From positions 1 to 54,042 of the forward strand of contig JAGRGI010000017.1 of the NCBI GenBank assembly GCA_020445565.1: 54,042 bases of DNA. Reading direction: 5' to 3'. Made by a program: the position numbers and the translations under genes. The notes beneath the pieces were generated by a model that worked only from the letters and a program-made list of their open reading frames with translations, did no database searches and was not told the origin of the DNA. This document shows positions 42,111 through 49,240 of this stretch, piece after piece; position 1 is the first letter of the stretch, and the number at the start of each line of letters is the position of its first letter. This stretch comes from Chromatiales bacterium (GTDB lineage Bacteria > Pseudomonadota > Gammaproteobacteria > JAGRCI01).

Positions 42111-43226
42111 ATGGATTCCCGACGGCAAATTCCGGATGGCAACCGAATTCGTGAGCTGTTTTTCCGCATCATTCAGCGCCCCGTTGACCTCGTGGACTGC
42201 ACAATGGACGAGCAGGATTACCTGCTACGCATGTATCGAAGCGCCGGTCTGTTGGGCCGGATAGCCCACGACATCCTGCCTTCCCCCGCGAACGAGCGAT
42301 GCTCGGAAAAACTTCGCGAACAACTCCGCTCGGCCCAGGTGGTGGCCAACAGCCACGAGCGCATGCTCCGCTGGGAAGTCAACCGCATCCAGCGCGCCGT
42401 GGGTCACCGCCACTCGCCGTTGATCCTGCTCAAAGGAGCGGCCTATCTGTTTCTCGGCCTGCCAACTGCCAAGGGCCGCCTGGTGGCCGATATAGACATA
42501 CTGGTGCCACAGGAAAAGATTGATCAAGTGGAAAGGGGACTGCTGGCCGCCGGCTGGTTTACGGTCAAGCTCGACGATTACGACCAGAAATACTACCGCG
42601 AATGGATGCACGAGTTACCGCCCCTGCGGCATCCGGGACGGGCCGCGGTGGTAGACGTACACCACACTATCCTGCCGCCGACCAGCCGGCTGAAGCCGGA
42701 CCCGAAACAGCTTTTCGCCCAAGCCAAACCGTTAAAAGAACACGGACTGGCGGTGCTGGGGCCGGCAGACATGGTCCTGCACAACGTGGTACACCTGTTC
42801 TTCGACGGCGATCTGCAACGGGGTTTGCGCCAATTGCTGGACCTTGACGGCATGTTGCAGCATTTCGCAGACGCGGACGATTTTTGGCCTACCCTGGCAC
42901 CTCGGGCCCAGGCTCTTGGTCTGGCGCGGCCACTGCACTATGGATTGCGCTATTGCAGACGCTGGCTGGCCACCCCCATACCCGAGAAAGTCATCGAAGA
43001 CGTCGCAAGAGTGGGTGCCCCGCCAACGCCGGTGGGACTGCTGATGGACATTTTGGTGAACGCGATGTTTCACCCCAGGCTGCCTGGCGAGCGCTCACCG
43101 GCAAAGAATGCCGCCCAGTTCGCCCTGTATGTGCGCTCACATTGGCTGCGTATGCCGCCGTCTTTACTTTTTCCACACCTGGGCCGCAAACTTCTGCGCC
43201 GTTGGACCAAACCCGCCGAAGCCTGA
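42111..43226 (+). CDS. PF14907-type nucleotidyltransferase family protein
   Basis: This 371-residue protein belongs to the nucleotidyltransferase-5 family: SPLILLKGAAYLFLGLPTAK, then the metal-binding DID (Asp127-Asp129) in LVADIDILVP, VVDVHHTIL, and a helical C-terminal half (VLGPADMVLHNVVHLFFDG). Such proteins often occur beside HprK-rel-A and PqqD-like genes and probably transfer a nucleotide to a protein or small molecule. Here it is on the plus strand, divergent from that operon, with 262 nt between. Nothing else in the gap is recognisable. The next gene is xseB, 27 nt downstream. Confidence 0.85.
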   Translation: MDSRRQIPDGNRIRELFFRIIQRPVDLVDCTMDEQDYLLRMYRSAGLLGRIAHDILPSPANERCSEKLREQLRSAQVVANSHERMLRWEVNRIQRAVGHRHSPLILLKGAAYLFLGLPTAKGRLVADIDILVPQEKIDQVERGLLAAGWFTVKLDDYDQKYYREWMHELPPLRHPGRAAVVDVHHTILPPTSRLKPDPKQLFAQAKPLKEHGLAVLGPADMVLHNVVHLFFDGDLQRGLRQLLDLDGMLQHFADADDFWPTLAPRAQALGLARPLHYGLRYCRRWLATPIPEKVIEDVARVGAPPTPVGLLMDILVNAMFHPRLPGERSPAKNAAQFALYVRSHWLRMPPSLLFPHLGRKLLRRWTKPAEA

Positions 43227-43253
43227 GCACTCGGCCCTCTCCAGAGAAAGGCA

Positions 43254-43484
43254 GTGACTGATACACCCAAAACCGACAATCTCGAACAACAGATTCAGGA
43301 ATTGGAAAGTCTGGTCGAACGTATGGAACGCGGCGAACAAAGCCTGGAAGAATCCCTGACGGATTTCGAACGCGGCATCAGCCTGTACCGGAGTTGTCAG
43401 AAGTCCCTTGAAGTTGCGGACCAGAAGGTAAAAATCCTGCTGTCGCCAGCCGGTGAACCGGAGCCATTCGAACGTGAGCAATGA
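43254..43484 (+). CDS. xseB: Exodeoxyribonuclease VII small subunit
   Basis: The 76-residue protein has the XseB core: LEQQIQELESLVERMERGEQ, SLEESLTDFERGISLYRSCQ, then KVKILL. It pairs with XseA to degrade single-stranded DNA. The GTG at 43254 is the start. The last codons overlap the ispA start (GTG at 43474), the classic xseB-ispA overlap. XseA is not in the window, which is normal. Confidence 0.95.
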   Translation: MTDTPKTDNLEQQIQELESLVERMERGEQSLEESLTDFERGISLYRSCQKSLEVADQKVKILLSPAGEPEPFEREQ

Positions 43485-44379
43485 GGTAGCCCTGAATCAG
43501 CTTCTGGAGCTGACACGCGAGCGGGTGGAGCGCTCACTGTCCCATTGGCTGCCGTCGAGCGATACCCACCCGGCCAGACTCCACGAGGCCATGCGCTATG
43601 CGATGCTCGGTTCCGGCAAACGCATACGCCCGGCCCTGGTGTACGCCACCGGCAAGGCGCTGAGCGTGGACTTTGCGCGGCTTGACGGACCGGCCTGTGC
43701 AGTGGAACTCATACACGGCTATTCCCTGGTTCATGATGATCTCCCTGCCATGGACGATGATGACCTTCGACGTGGCCGGCCAACCTGCCACAAGGTGTTC
43801 GGCGACGCCATGGCCATTCTGGCGGGCGACGCCCTGCAGACCCTGGCGTTTTACGTCCTCAGCCATGATCGTGAGCTGAACGGGGTCGCCCCCCAGACAC
43901 GCTTGGCGATGGTGGAATCCCTGGCTCTGGCCAGCGGATCCCGGGGAATGGCAGGCGGCCAGGCCATCGATCTGCAGGCCGTGGGGCGGGAACTTGACCT
44001 GACCGAACTGGAAAACATGCACATCCACAAGACCGGCGCGCTGATTCGCACCAGTGTGCGCCTCGGCGCCCTGTGTTGCGATTGCGCCTCGGCAGAAGTC
44101 CTGCAAGGGCTGGATCGCTACGCCAAGTGTATCGGCCTGGCGTTTCAGATACAGGACGACATTCTGGATGTGGAAGGCTCCACCGAAACCCTGGGCAAGA
44201 GCCAAGGCAAGGATCACGCCCGCGACAAGCCCACCTACACCAGCCTGCTGGGATTGGATGGCGCCCGAGAAAAGGCTGAAGAGTTGAAGGTAAAGGCGCT
44301 GGACAGTCTCGCCCCGCTGGGCAACAAGGGAGAAGAACTGCGCAGCATCGCCCGATTCATCGTATCGCGCCCCCGCTAG
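43474..44379 (+). CDS. ispA: (2E,6E)-Farnesyl diphosphate synthase
   Basis: IspA makes farnesyl diphosphate for ubiquinone and undecaprenyl phosphate. The 301-residue protein has the first Asp-rich motif LVHDDLPAMDDDD and the second QDDILDVEG, plus GSGKRIRPALVYATGKAL near the N-terminus and KTGALIRTSVRLGA. The GTG at 43474 gives the family length and overlaps the xseB end by 11 nt; an upstream GTG (43453) is possible. In most relatives dxs follows ispA; here folE2 follows and dxs is 16 kb away. Confidence 0.95.
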   Translation: MSNEVALNQLLELTRERVERSLSHWLPSSDTHPARLHEAMRYAMLGSGKRIRPALVYATGKALSVDFARLDGPACAVELIHGYSLVHDDLPAMDDDDLRRGRPTCHKVFGDAMAILAGDALQTLAFYVLSHDRELNGVAPQTRLAMVESLALASGSRGMAGGQAIDLQAVGRELDLTELENMHIHKTGALIRTSVRLGALCCDCASAEVLQGLDRYAKCIGLAFQIQDDILDVEGSTETLGKSQGKDHARDKPTYTSLLGLDGAREKAEELKVKALDSLAPLGNKGEELRSIARFIVSRPR

Positions 44380-44492
44380 GGGCCTGCACAGAGATCGATA
44401 TATCCGAAACGCCCTCGGCCGGCTTGATCAAAACCCGCCAAATCGGGTAATCTCTCAGCGTTTCAGTCAAGTATTCCCGGTGGGGAAACAGC

Positions 44493-44536
44493 CCTCTCGG
44501 CCCCCGTCGGTCGGGCGTTTTCCCTCGGGCCAGAGG
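44493..44536 (+). promoter_or_regulatory. folE2: Hairpin sequestering the folE2 ribosome-binding site
   Basis: CCTCTCGGCCC (44493-44503) pairs with GGGCCAGAGG (44527-44536), 10 bp with a bulged C. The right arm contains most of the Shine-Dalgarno AGAGGAAG (44532-44539), 8 nt before the folE2 ATG. The 167-nt leader between ispA and folE2 would permit a larger structure. This is typical of translational control, possibly a folate (THF-II-like) riboswitch, but the rest of the leader was not compared to any consensus. Confidence 0.5.
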
Positions 44537-44546
44537 AAGCGACCTC

Positions 44547-45374
44547 ATGAGTCAAGTCTCCCCCGTAGTCCGCCCCCACACCGGTATTGCCGATGTGCAA
44601 GCGAGCCCAGACGCCCGCCGCATCGACATCAACCGGGTCGGCATCAAGGACATCCGTCATCCTGTGCGCATCCGCGATCGCAGCGAGGGGGATCAGCACA
44701 CCGTTGCCAATTTCAACATGTACGTGCACCTGCCCCATAACTTCAAGGGCACGCACATGTCCCGCTTCGTCGAGATTCTCAACGAGCACGAGCGCGAGAC
44801 CACGGTCGAATCCTTCAAGGAAATGCTTGGCGAGATGACCGAGCGGCTGGAGGCCGAGGCCGGCCACATCGAAATGAGTTTTCCGTTCTTCGTCAACAAG
44901 TCCGCACCGATCTCCGGTGTGCAAAGCCTGATGGAATACCAGGTGTCGCTGATTGGCGAGATGCGCGACGGCAAGCCTCTGATGTCCATCAAGGTATTGG
45001 TGCCGGTCACCAGCCTGTGCCCCTGCTCCAAGGAGATTTCCGAATACGGCGCCCACAACCAGCGCTCGCATGTCACCATCACCGCCCGAACCCGCGGATT
45101 TGTCTGGATCGAGGAACTGATCGAACTGGTGGAGCAAGAGGCATCCTGCGAGCTGTACGGGATACTGAAACGGCCGGACGAGAAATACGTCACCGAACGC
45201 GCCTATGACAACCCCAAGTTCGTCGAGGACATGGTTCGTGACGTCGCCTCGCGCTTGAACGCGGACGATCGCATCGCCGCTTACATCGTGGAGTCGGAAA
45301 ACTTTGAATCCATCCACAACCACTCCGCCTACGCCATGATCGAGCGCGACAAGGAAGCGGAAAAGCCGGTTTAG
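44547..45374 (+). CDS. folE2: GTP cyclohydrolase FolE2 (type IB)
   Basis: FolE2 converts GTP to 7,8-dihydroneopterin triphosphate, the first step of folate (and queuosine) synthesis, using a metal. The 275-residue protein shows the type IB N-terminus ([18 protein letters not shown]), [19 protein letters not shown], a conserved Cys in the [20 protein letters not shown] segment, and [19 protein letters not shown] at the end. Type IB enzymes can use metals other than zinc and are often induced under zinc limitation. Its leader folds over the ribosome site. Pteridine reductase at 36134 may act in the same pathway. Confidence 0.95.
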   Translation: MSQVSPVVRPHTGIADVQASPDARRIDINRVGIKDIRHPVRIRDRSEGDQHTVANFNMYVHLPHNFKGTHMSRFVEILNEHERETTVESFKEMLGEMTERLEAEAGHIEMSFPFFVNKSAPISGVQSLMEYQVSLIGEMRDGKPLMSIKVLVPVTSLCPCSKEISEYGAHNQRSHVTITARTRGFVWIEELIELVEQEASCELYGILKRPDEKYVTERAYDNPKFVEDMVRDVASRLNADDRIAAYIVESENFESIHNHSAYAMIERDKEAEKPV

Positions 45375-45399
45375 CCCATCGTTTTGCTGACGAGGGTGC

Positions 45400-48300
45400 T
45401 CAGGCGTAGAGCGCCTCATACAGGGGCTCGGGTCGACCCAGGTAGAAGCCCTGGGCATAGTCCACCCCCAGCACCTTGAGCCCGTTGAGCGTTTCCTGAT
45501 CGCCGACGAACTCGGCGATCGTCTTGAGGTTCATCACCTTGCCGAGCTTGTTGATGGCATCGACCATGGCGAAATCGTTGTCATTGATCGCCATGTTGCG
45601 GACGAAGGAACCGTCGATCTTGAGGTAATCCACCGGCAGGGTCTTGAGGTAGCTGAACGAAGAGAAGCCGCTGCCAAAATCGTCCAGGGAGAAGCGGCAG
45701 CCAAGATTCTTCAGTTCGTTGATAAAACGCATGGCACTACCGAAATTGGCGATGGCCACCGTCTCGGTGATTTCAAAACACACCACCCGCGCCGGCAGAT
45801 TGGCATCGCGCAACAAATCCTTGATGAAATCCAGGAAACCTTCGTCGTCCATGGAGGCACCGGACAGGTTGATACTGAAGGTGTCGATCAACACCCCCTG
45901 CTCGGTGTCGTAGGCGGCCGCCAGGGCCTCTATGGCGTTTTCCACCACCCATCGATCGATATTGGCCACCAGGCCATAGCGCTCGGCGGCGGGCATGAAT
46001 CCGCCGGGGCCGATAATCTTTCCAGCCTCATCTTTCATTCTCAGCAGTATTTCGTAGTGACGATACATCCGCTGGCTTTCATCCACGGGCACGATGGGCT
46101 GGGCGAACAACACGAAACTCTCGTCATCAAAGGCCTGACGCAAGCGGGTTACCCAACGCACCTCGCCGCGTCTGCGGTCGGCGGCGCTGTCATCGCCATG
46201 GGCCACATGGATTCTGCTATGGCTCTTCTCCTTGGCGATATAGCAGGCTTCGTCGGCCTCGATCATCAGGTTGTGCAGATTGCCACCGCTTTCCGGCACG
46301 GGCACGAGCCCGATACTCACCCCGACGGCAAAGGTCTGGCCCTCCCATTCATAGCGATAGTTGACCACCGCCTCGCGGATCTTGCCGGCCACGAGCATGG
46401 CCTGGTCCAGGGGGCAATCGATCAACAGCACGCCAAACTCGTCGCCCCCCAAACGGGCCACGGTGTCATGCTTGCGCACCACCCCGCAGATCAATTCGGC
46501 TACACGGCGCAGCAGTTCGTCCCCGGCAGCGTGGCCGGAGCTGTCATTGACGACCTTGAACCGGTCCAGATCCAGATAACAAAGGACATGCTGTCTCCCT
46601 TCCTGCTCTTCCAGGGCCACACGCAGGCGGCGCTCGAATTCGCGCCGGTTGATCAGACCGGTGAGCGCATCGTGACTGGCCTGGAAGGTCAACTGCCGCA
46701 TCAGTTCGCGCTGCTCGGTCATGTCGTGCATCACCAGTACACAGCCGATCAGCTCGGCCTGCCGATTGCGCATCGGCGCGGCACTGACGTTGACGGAGAA
46801 TTCGGACTTGTTGCGGTTGATCAGCAGACTGGTATCCGGAAGCTCCACCACCTTGCCGGTCTTGAAAGCCTGGAACACCGGATCGGGAATGGGTTCACGG
46901 CTTTCTTCCGTGTAGATTCGACAGATCGGTGTGAGGGCCTCACCCACCACGTCATCCAGGCGGGCGCCGAGCAATCGTTCCGCCGGCGGGTTCAGGTAGG
47001 CTATCTTGCCTTTTACATCCGTGGTGATCACGCCGTCGGCGATGGATTGCAGGGTGACCTGGGCCCGTTCCTTCTCCTGAAAAAGCGCTTCCTGGGCACG
47101 CCGCCGCTCGGTGATGTCGCGGCCGATCACAATCATGCCCTTGGGACGGCCCTGATCGTCAAACATCGGCACCCGCGTCAGTTCCAAGGACTGCGGTTGA
47201 CCGCGGTGATCCTGAATGATCTCCACCGACTCCAGCGGCTTGCCGCTCTTCCAGGCGGCACGCTCGTTGCCTTGCCCAGTGTGGACATAGGATCGTAGGG
47301 TGGCATTGAATTCCGCCAGTTCGGCAGTCTGTTTTCCCTGCCACTCGCCGATCTCCCCCAGATCCAGTATGTCCCTGCCGACGCGGTTCACCACCTGCCA
47401 TCGGCCGTCACCGTCAAGATAGACGAACATGTCCGGAAGGGCCTGCACCAGCACCTGAAAGCGATTCAGAGCCGATTCCAGATTCAGGCTGACCAGTTTT
47501 CGGTCGGTAATGTCGGTGAACGAGCCGACCATGCGCTCAGCATGGCCGTCATTGTCTTTGCTGACCCGGCCACGGCCCAATATCCACCGCCAATCGTCGT
47601 CTGCTGTGCGCATGCGAAACTCGCAGACGAACAGACCGCCATACTTCACATGCTCCTGCAAGGTCTCCTTGACCTTTTCGCGGTCTTCCGGGTGAATCAG
47701 GCGCAACCAGGCGTTGAACAAATGGGATAGCTGCCCCTCCTGGTAACGCAGCATCTCTTCGAATCGCGGCGACAGGTACATCCGGTTACTGATCAGGTCC
47801 CAATCCCAAATGGCATCGGCACTTCCCTGCACGGCCAGTTCGAAACGCTCCGCATTGCCGCGGGCCTCGGCCCGGGACCTCACCAGTTCATTGATCATAC
47901 GCGCGAAGGCACGCCCCAGACGGGCGGTTTCGTCATTGCCGCGCAAATCCACCTGCACGCCGAAATCACCCTTGGCAATGCGTTCCGCGGCATCCGTGAC
48001 TACCGCCAGCCGGCGGGTAATGAATCCGCCGCCCAACCAGCCAAGTACCGATGTGACCAATAGCCCGAAACCGCCCAGCACCAGGGCCTGCAGAAAGGCT
48101 CGGCGCTCGCTTTGAGCCATGGGATCGGCAAGCTGACGCACGTCCAAGGTACCCAGCTTGCCGGTACCGTCCGAGATTTCGCTGCTGGTCCATTCGGTCG
48201 GTACCCGCGAATTGAATGGATCCTGCTGCTGCGCCAGCCGGCGCCTGACCACCCAGGCCATGGTGTGCGCCTGATGATCCGAGATAGTGATCTCAACCAG

Positions 48301-48531
48301 ATCCTCACCCAGATCGAATTTGTTCAAGCGCTCCTGCAACCAATCCGGATCGCCCTTCGACAGACCTTCGTTAGCGATCATTCGCAACAACTGCAAACGC
48401 TGTTGGTGGGAATGGGCCAATTGCTCGCGTGCGTCTCCCAGCAACAGGTGCAGGTTGGACCACACGATCAAGGCCGGGATCGGCACCAGCAAGACAATGG
48501 AAATCAGCAGTATGCGCGCCTGAAGGCTCAT
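45400..48531 (-). CDS. Transmembrane HAMP-PAS-GGDEF-EAL signalling protein
   Basis: The 1043-residue protein has an N-terminal helix (ILLISIVLLVPIPALIVW), a periplasmic sensor region, a second helix (VLGGFGLLVTSVLGWLGGGF), a HAMP domain (TDAAERIAKGDFGVQVD), two or three PAS domains, GGDEF and EAL. The GGDEF site is intact (RLGGDEFGVLL, about residue 694) with an inhibitory I-site RKHD just before it. The EAL region has EILLR, FSINLSGASM, CFEITET and SLDDFGSGFSS, so both c-di-GMP making and breaking are possible. The ATG at 48531 has GAGG upstream. It is paralogous to the protein at 49241-51985. Confidence 0.93.
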   Translation of the reverse strand: MSLQARILLISIVLLVPIPALIVWSNLHLLLGDAREQLAHSHQQRLQLLRMIANEGLSKGDPDWLQERLNKFDLGEDLVEITISDHQAHTMAWVVRRRLAQQQDPFNSRVPTEWTSSEISDGTGKLGTLDVRQLADPMAQSERRAFLQALVLGGFGLLVTSVLGWLGGGFITRRLAVVTDAAERIAKGDFGVQVDLRGNDETARLGRAFARMINELVRSRAEARGNAERFELAVQGSADAIWDWDLISNRMYLSPRFEEMLRYQEGQLSHLFNAWLRLIHPEDREKVKETLQEHVKYGGLFVCEFRMRTADDDWRWILGRGRVSKDNDGHAERMVGSFTDITDRKLVSLNLESALNRFQVLVQALPDMFVYLDGDGRWQVVNRVGRDILDLGEIGEWQGKQTAELAEFNATLRSYVHTGQGNERAAWKSGKPLESVEIIQDHRGQPQSLELTRVPMFDDQGRPKGMIVIGRDITERRRAQEALFQEKERAQVTLQSIADGVITTDVKGKIAYLNPPAERLLGARLDDVVGEALTPICRIYTEESREPIPDPVFQAFKTGKVVELPDTSLLINRNKSEFSVNVSAAPMRNRQAELIGCVLVMHDMTEQRELMRQLTFQASHDALTGLINRREFERRLRVALEEQEGRQHVLCYLDLDRFKVVNDSSGHAAGDELLRRVAELICGVVRKHDTVARLGGDEFGVLLIDCPLDQAMLVAGKIREAVVNYRYEWEGQTFAVGVSIGLVPVPESGGNLHNLMIEADEACYIAKEKSHSRIHVAHGDDSAADRRRGEVRWVTRLRQAFDDESFVLFAQPIVPVDESQRMYRHYEILLRMKDEAGKIIGPGGFMPAAERYGLVANIDRWVVENAIEALAAAYDTEQGVLIDTFSINLSGASMDDEGFLDFIKDLLRDANLPARVVCFEITETVAIANFGSAMRFINELKNLGCRFSLDDFGSGFSSFSYLKTLPVDYLKIDGSFVRNMAINDNDFAMVDAINKLGKVMNLKTIAEFVGDQETLNGLKVLGVDYAQGFYLGRPEPLYEALYA

Positions 48532-49240
48532 GAATATCCCTCGCACCGCATGCCGCTACCGGCGATCAGGTGCAGCCTCATACCCAGCCGGTTCCCTCTC
48601 CCCGCCACCGGACTGGCGATATCGGCCAACGGCCGTAAACTCGATGCAAGATTCCACGCCGTACTACTCCCACGGGTGCTCCAGGACATGCGGATACCGG
48701 CACACGACGAATATGCTGGTACCAAAGAACCATCTCGCAGCCGTCGGCGGGGCGCATCAACATCATTGTATTCATCTTTCGGCCTGACCGCCCCTGGATC
48801 CCGCGCCAAGTATAAGGCCGGCACCCGGGCGTCCCCAGACACGCAATGGCGTCCTGGCTTTGACGACCTGATACGGGTTTGGAGAGCAACCCCGGGGCCG
48901 GTAACCCTGAGCGCAGCACGCTGGCGCTGCTTTGCGCCTGGCGTGCACGCCCTCGTTCGTTTTCCCCATCCGACGCGCCTGATACGATGCTCGAGGATTG
49001 GGGTGATAGTCGATGCTGCTGTGATAAAGCCACACAATGATGGCGACAACGGCTATAAATATAGCCGATCCTCATGAATCGACGCTTCTTGCCCGGAGAG
49101 CAGCGGCAGAAATCCATGTTCGAAAAACGCCGGTTCCTGCCGCGTCAGGGCACCGGACCTGAGCCATCCCGGCCTCACGCAATTTCGACAAACGATTAAC
49201 ATTCCCATAGACCAAACGCGGTCCAGAACGAGAATCCGCT
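48532..49240. other. Gene-free stretch between two divergent GGDEF-EAL genes
   Basis: This 709-nt region has several open frames on both strands, but they are rich in Arg, Ser, Pro and Cys, lack ribosome sites, overlap each other and resemble no family. It should hold promoters for both flanking genes. The only clear structure is the inverted repeat at 49051-49066. I see no tRNA or other RNA gene. Confidence 0.6.
49051..49066. repeat. Short perfect inverted repeat, possible operator
   Basis: GGCTATAAATATAGCC is a 7-bp inverted repeat around AA, AT-rich inside a GC-rich gap. It lies about 175 nt upstream of the GGDEF-EAL gene at 49241. Protein binding is possible but unproven. Confidence 0.4.

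Noticed and set aside
48528..49117. Overlapping frames of 173-179 codons on the minus strand
   Set aside because: They are Arg-, Ser- and Cys-rich with no ribosome site or domain and contradict each other. I treat the region as gene-free.
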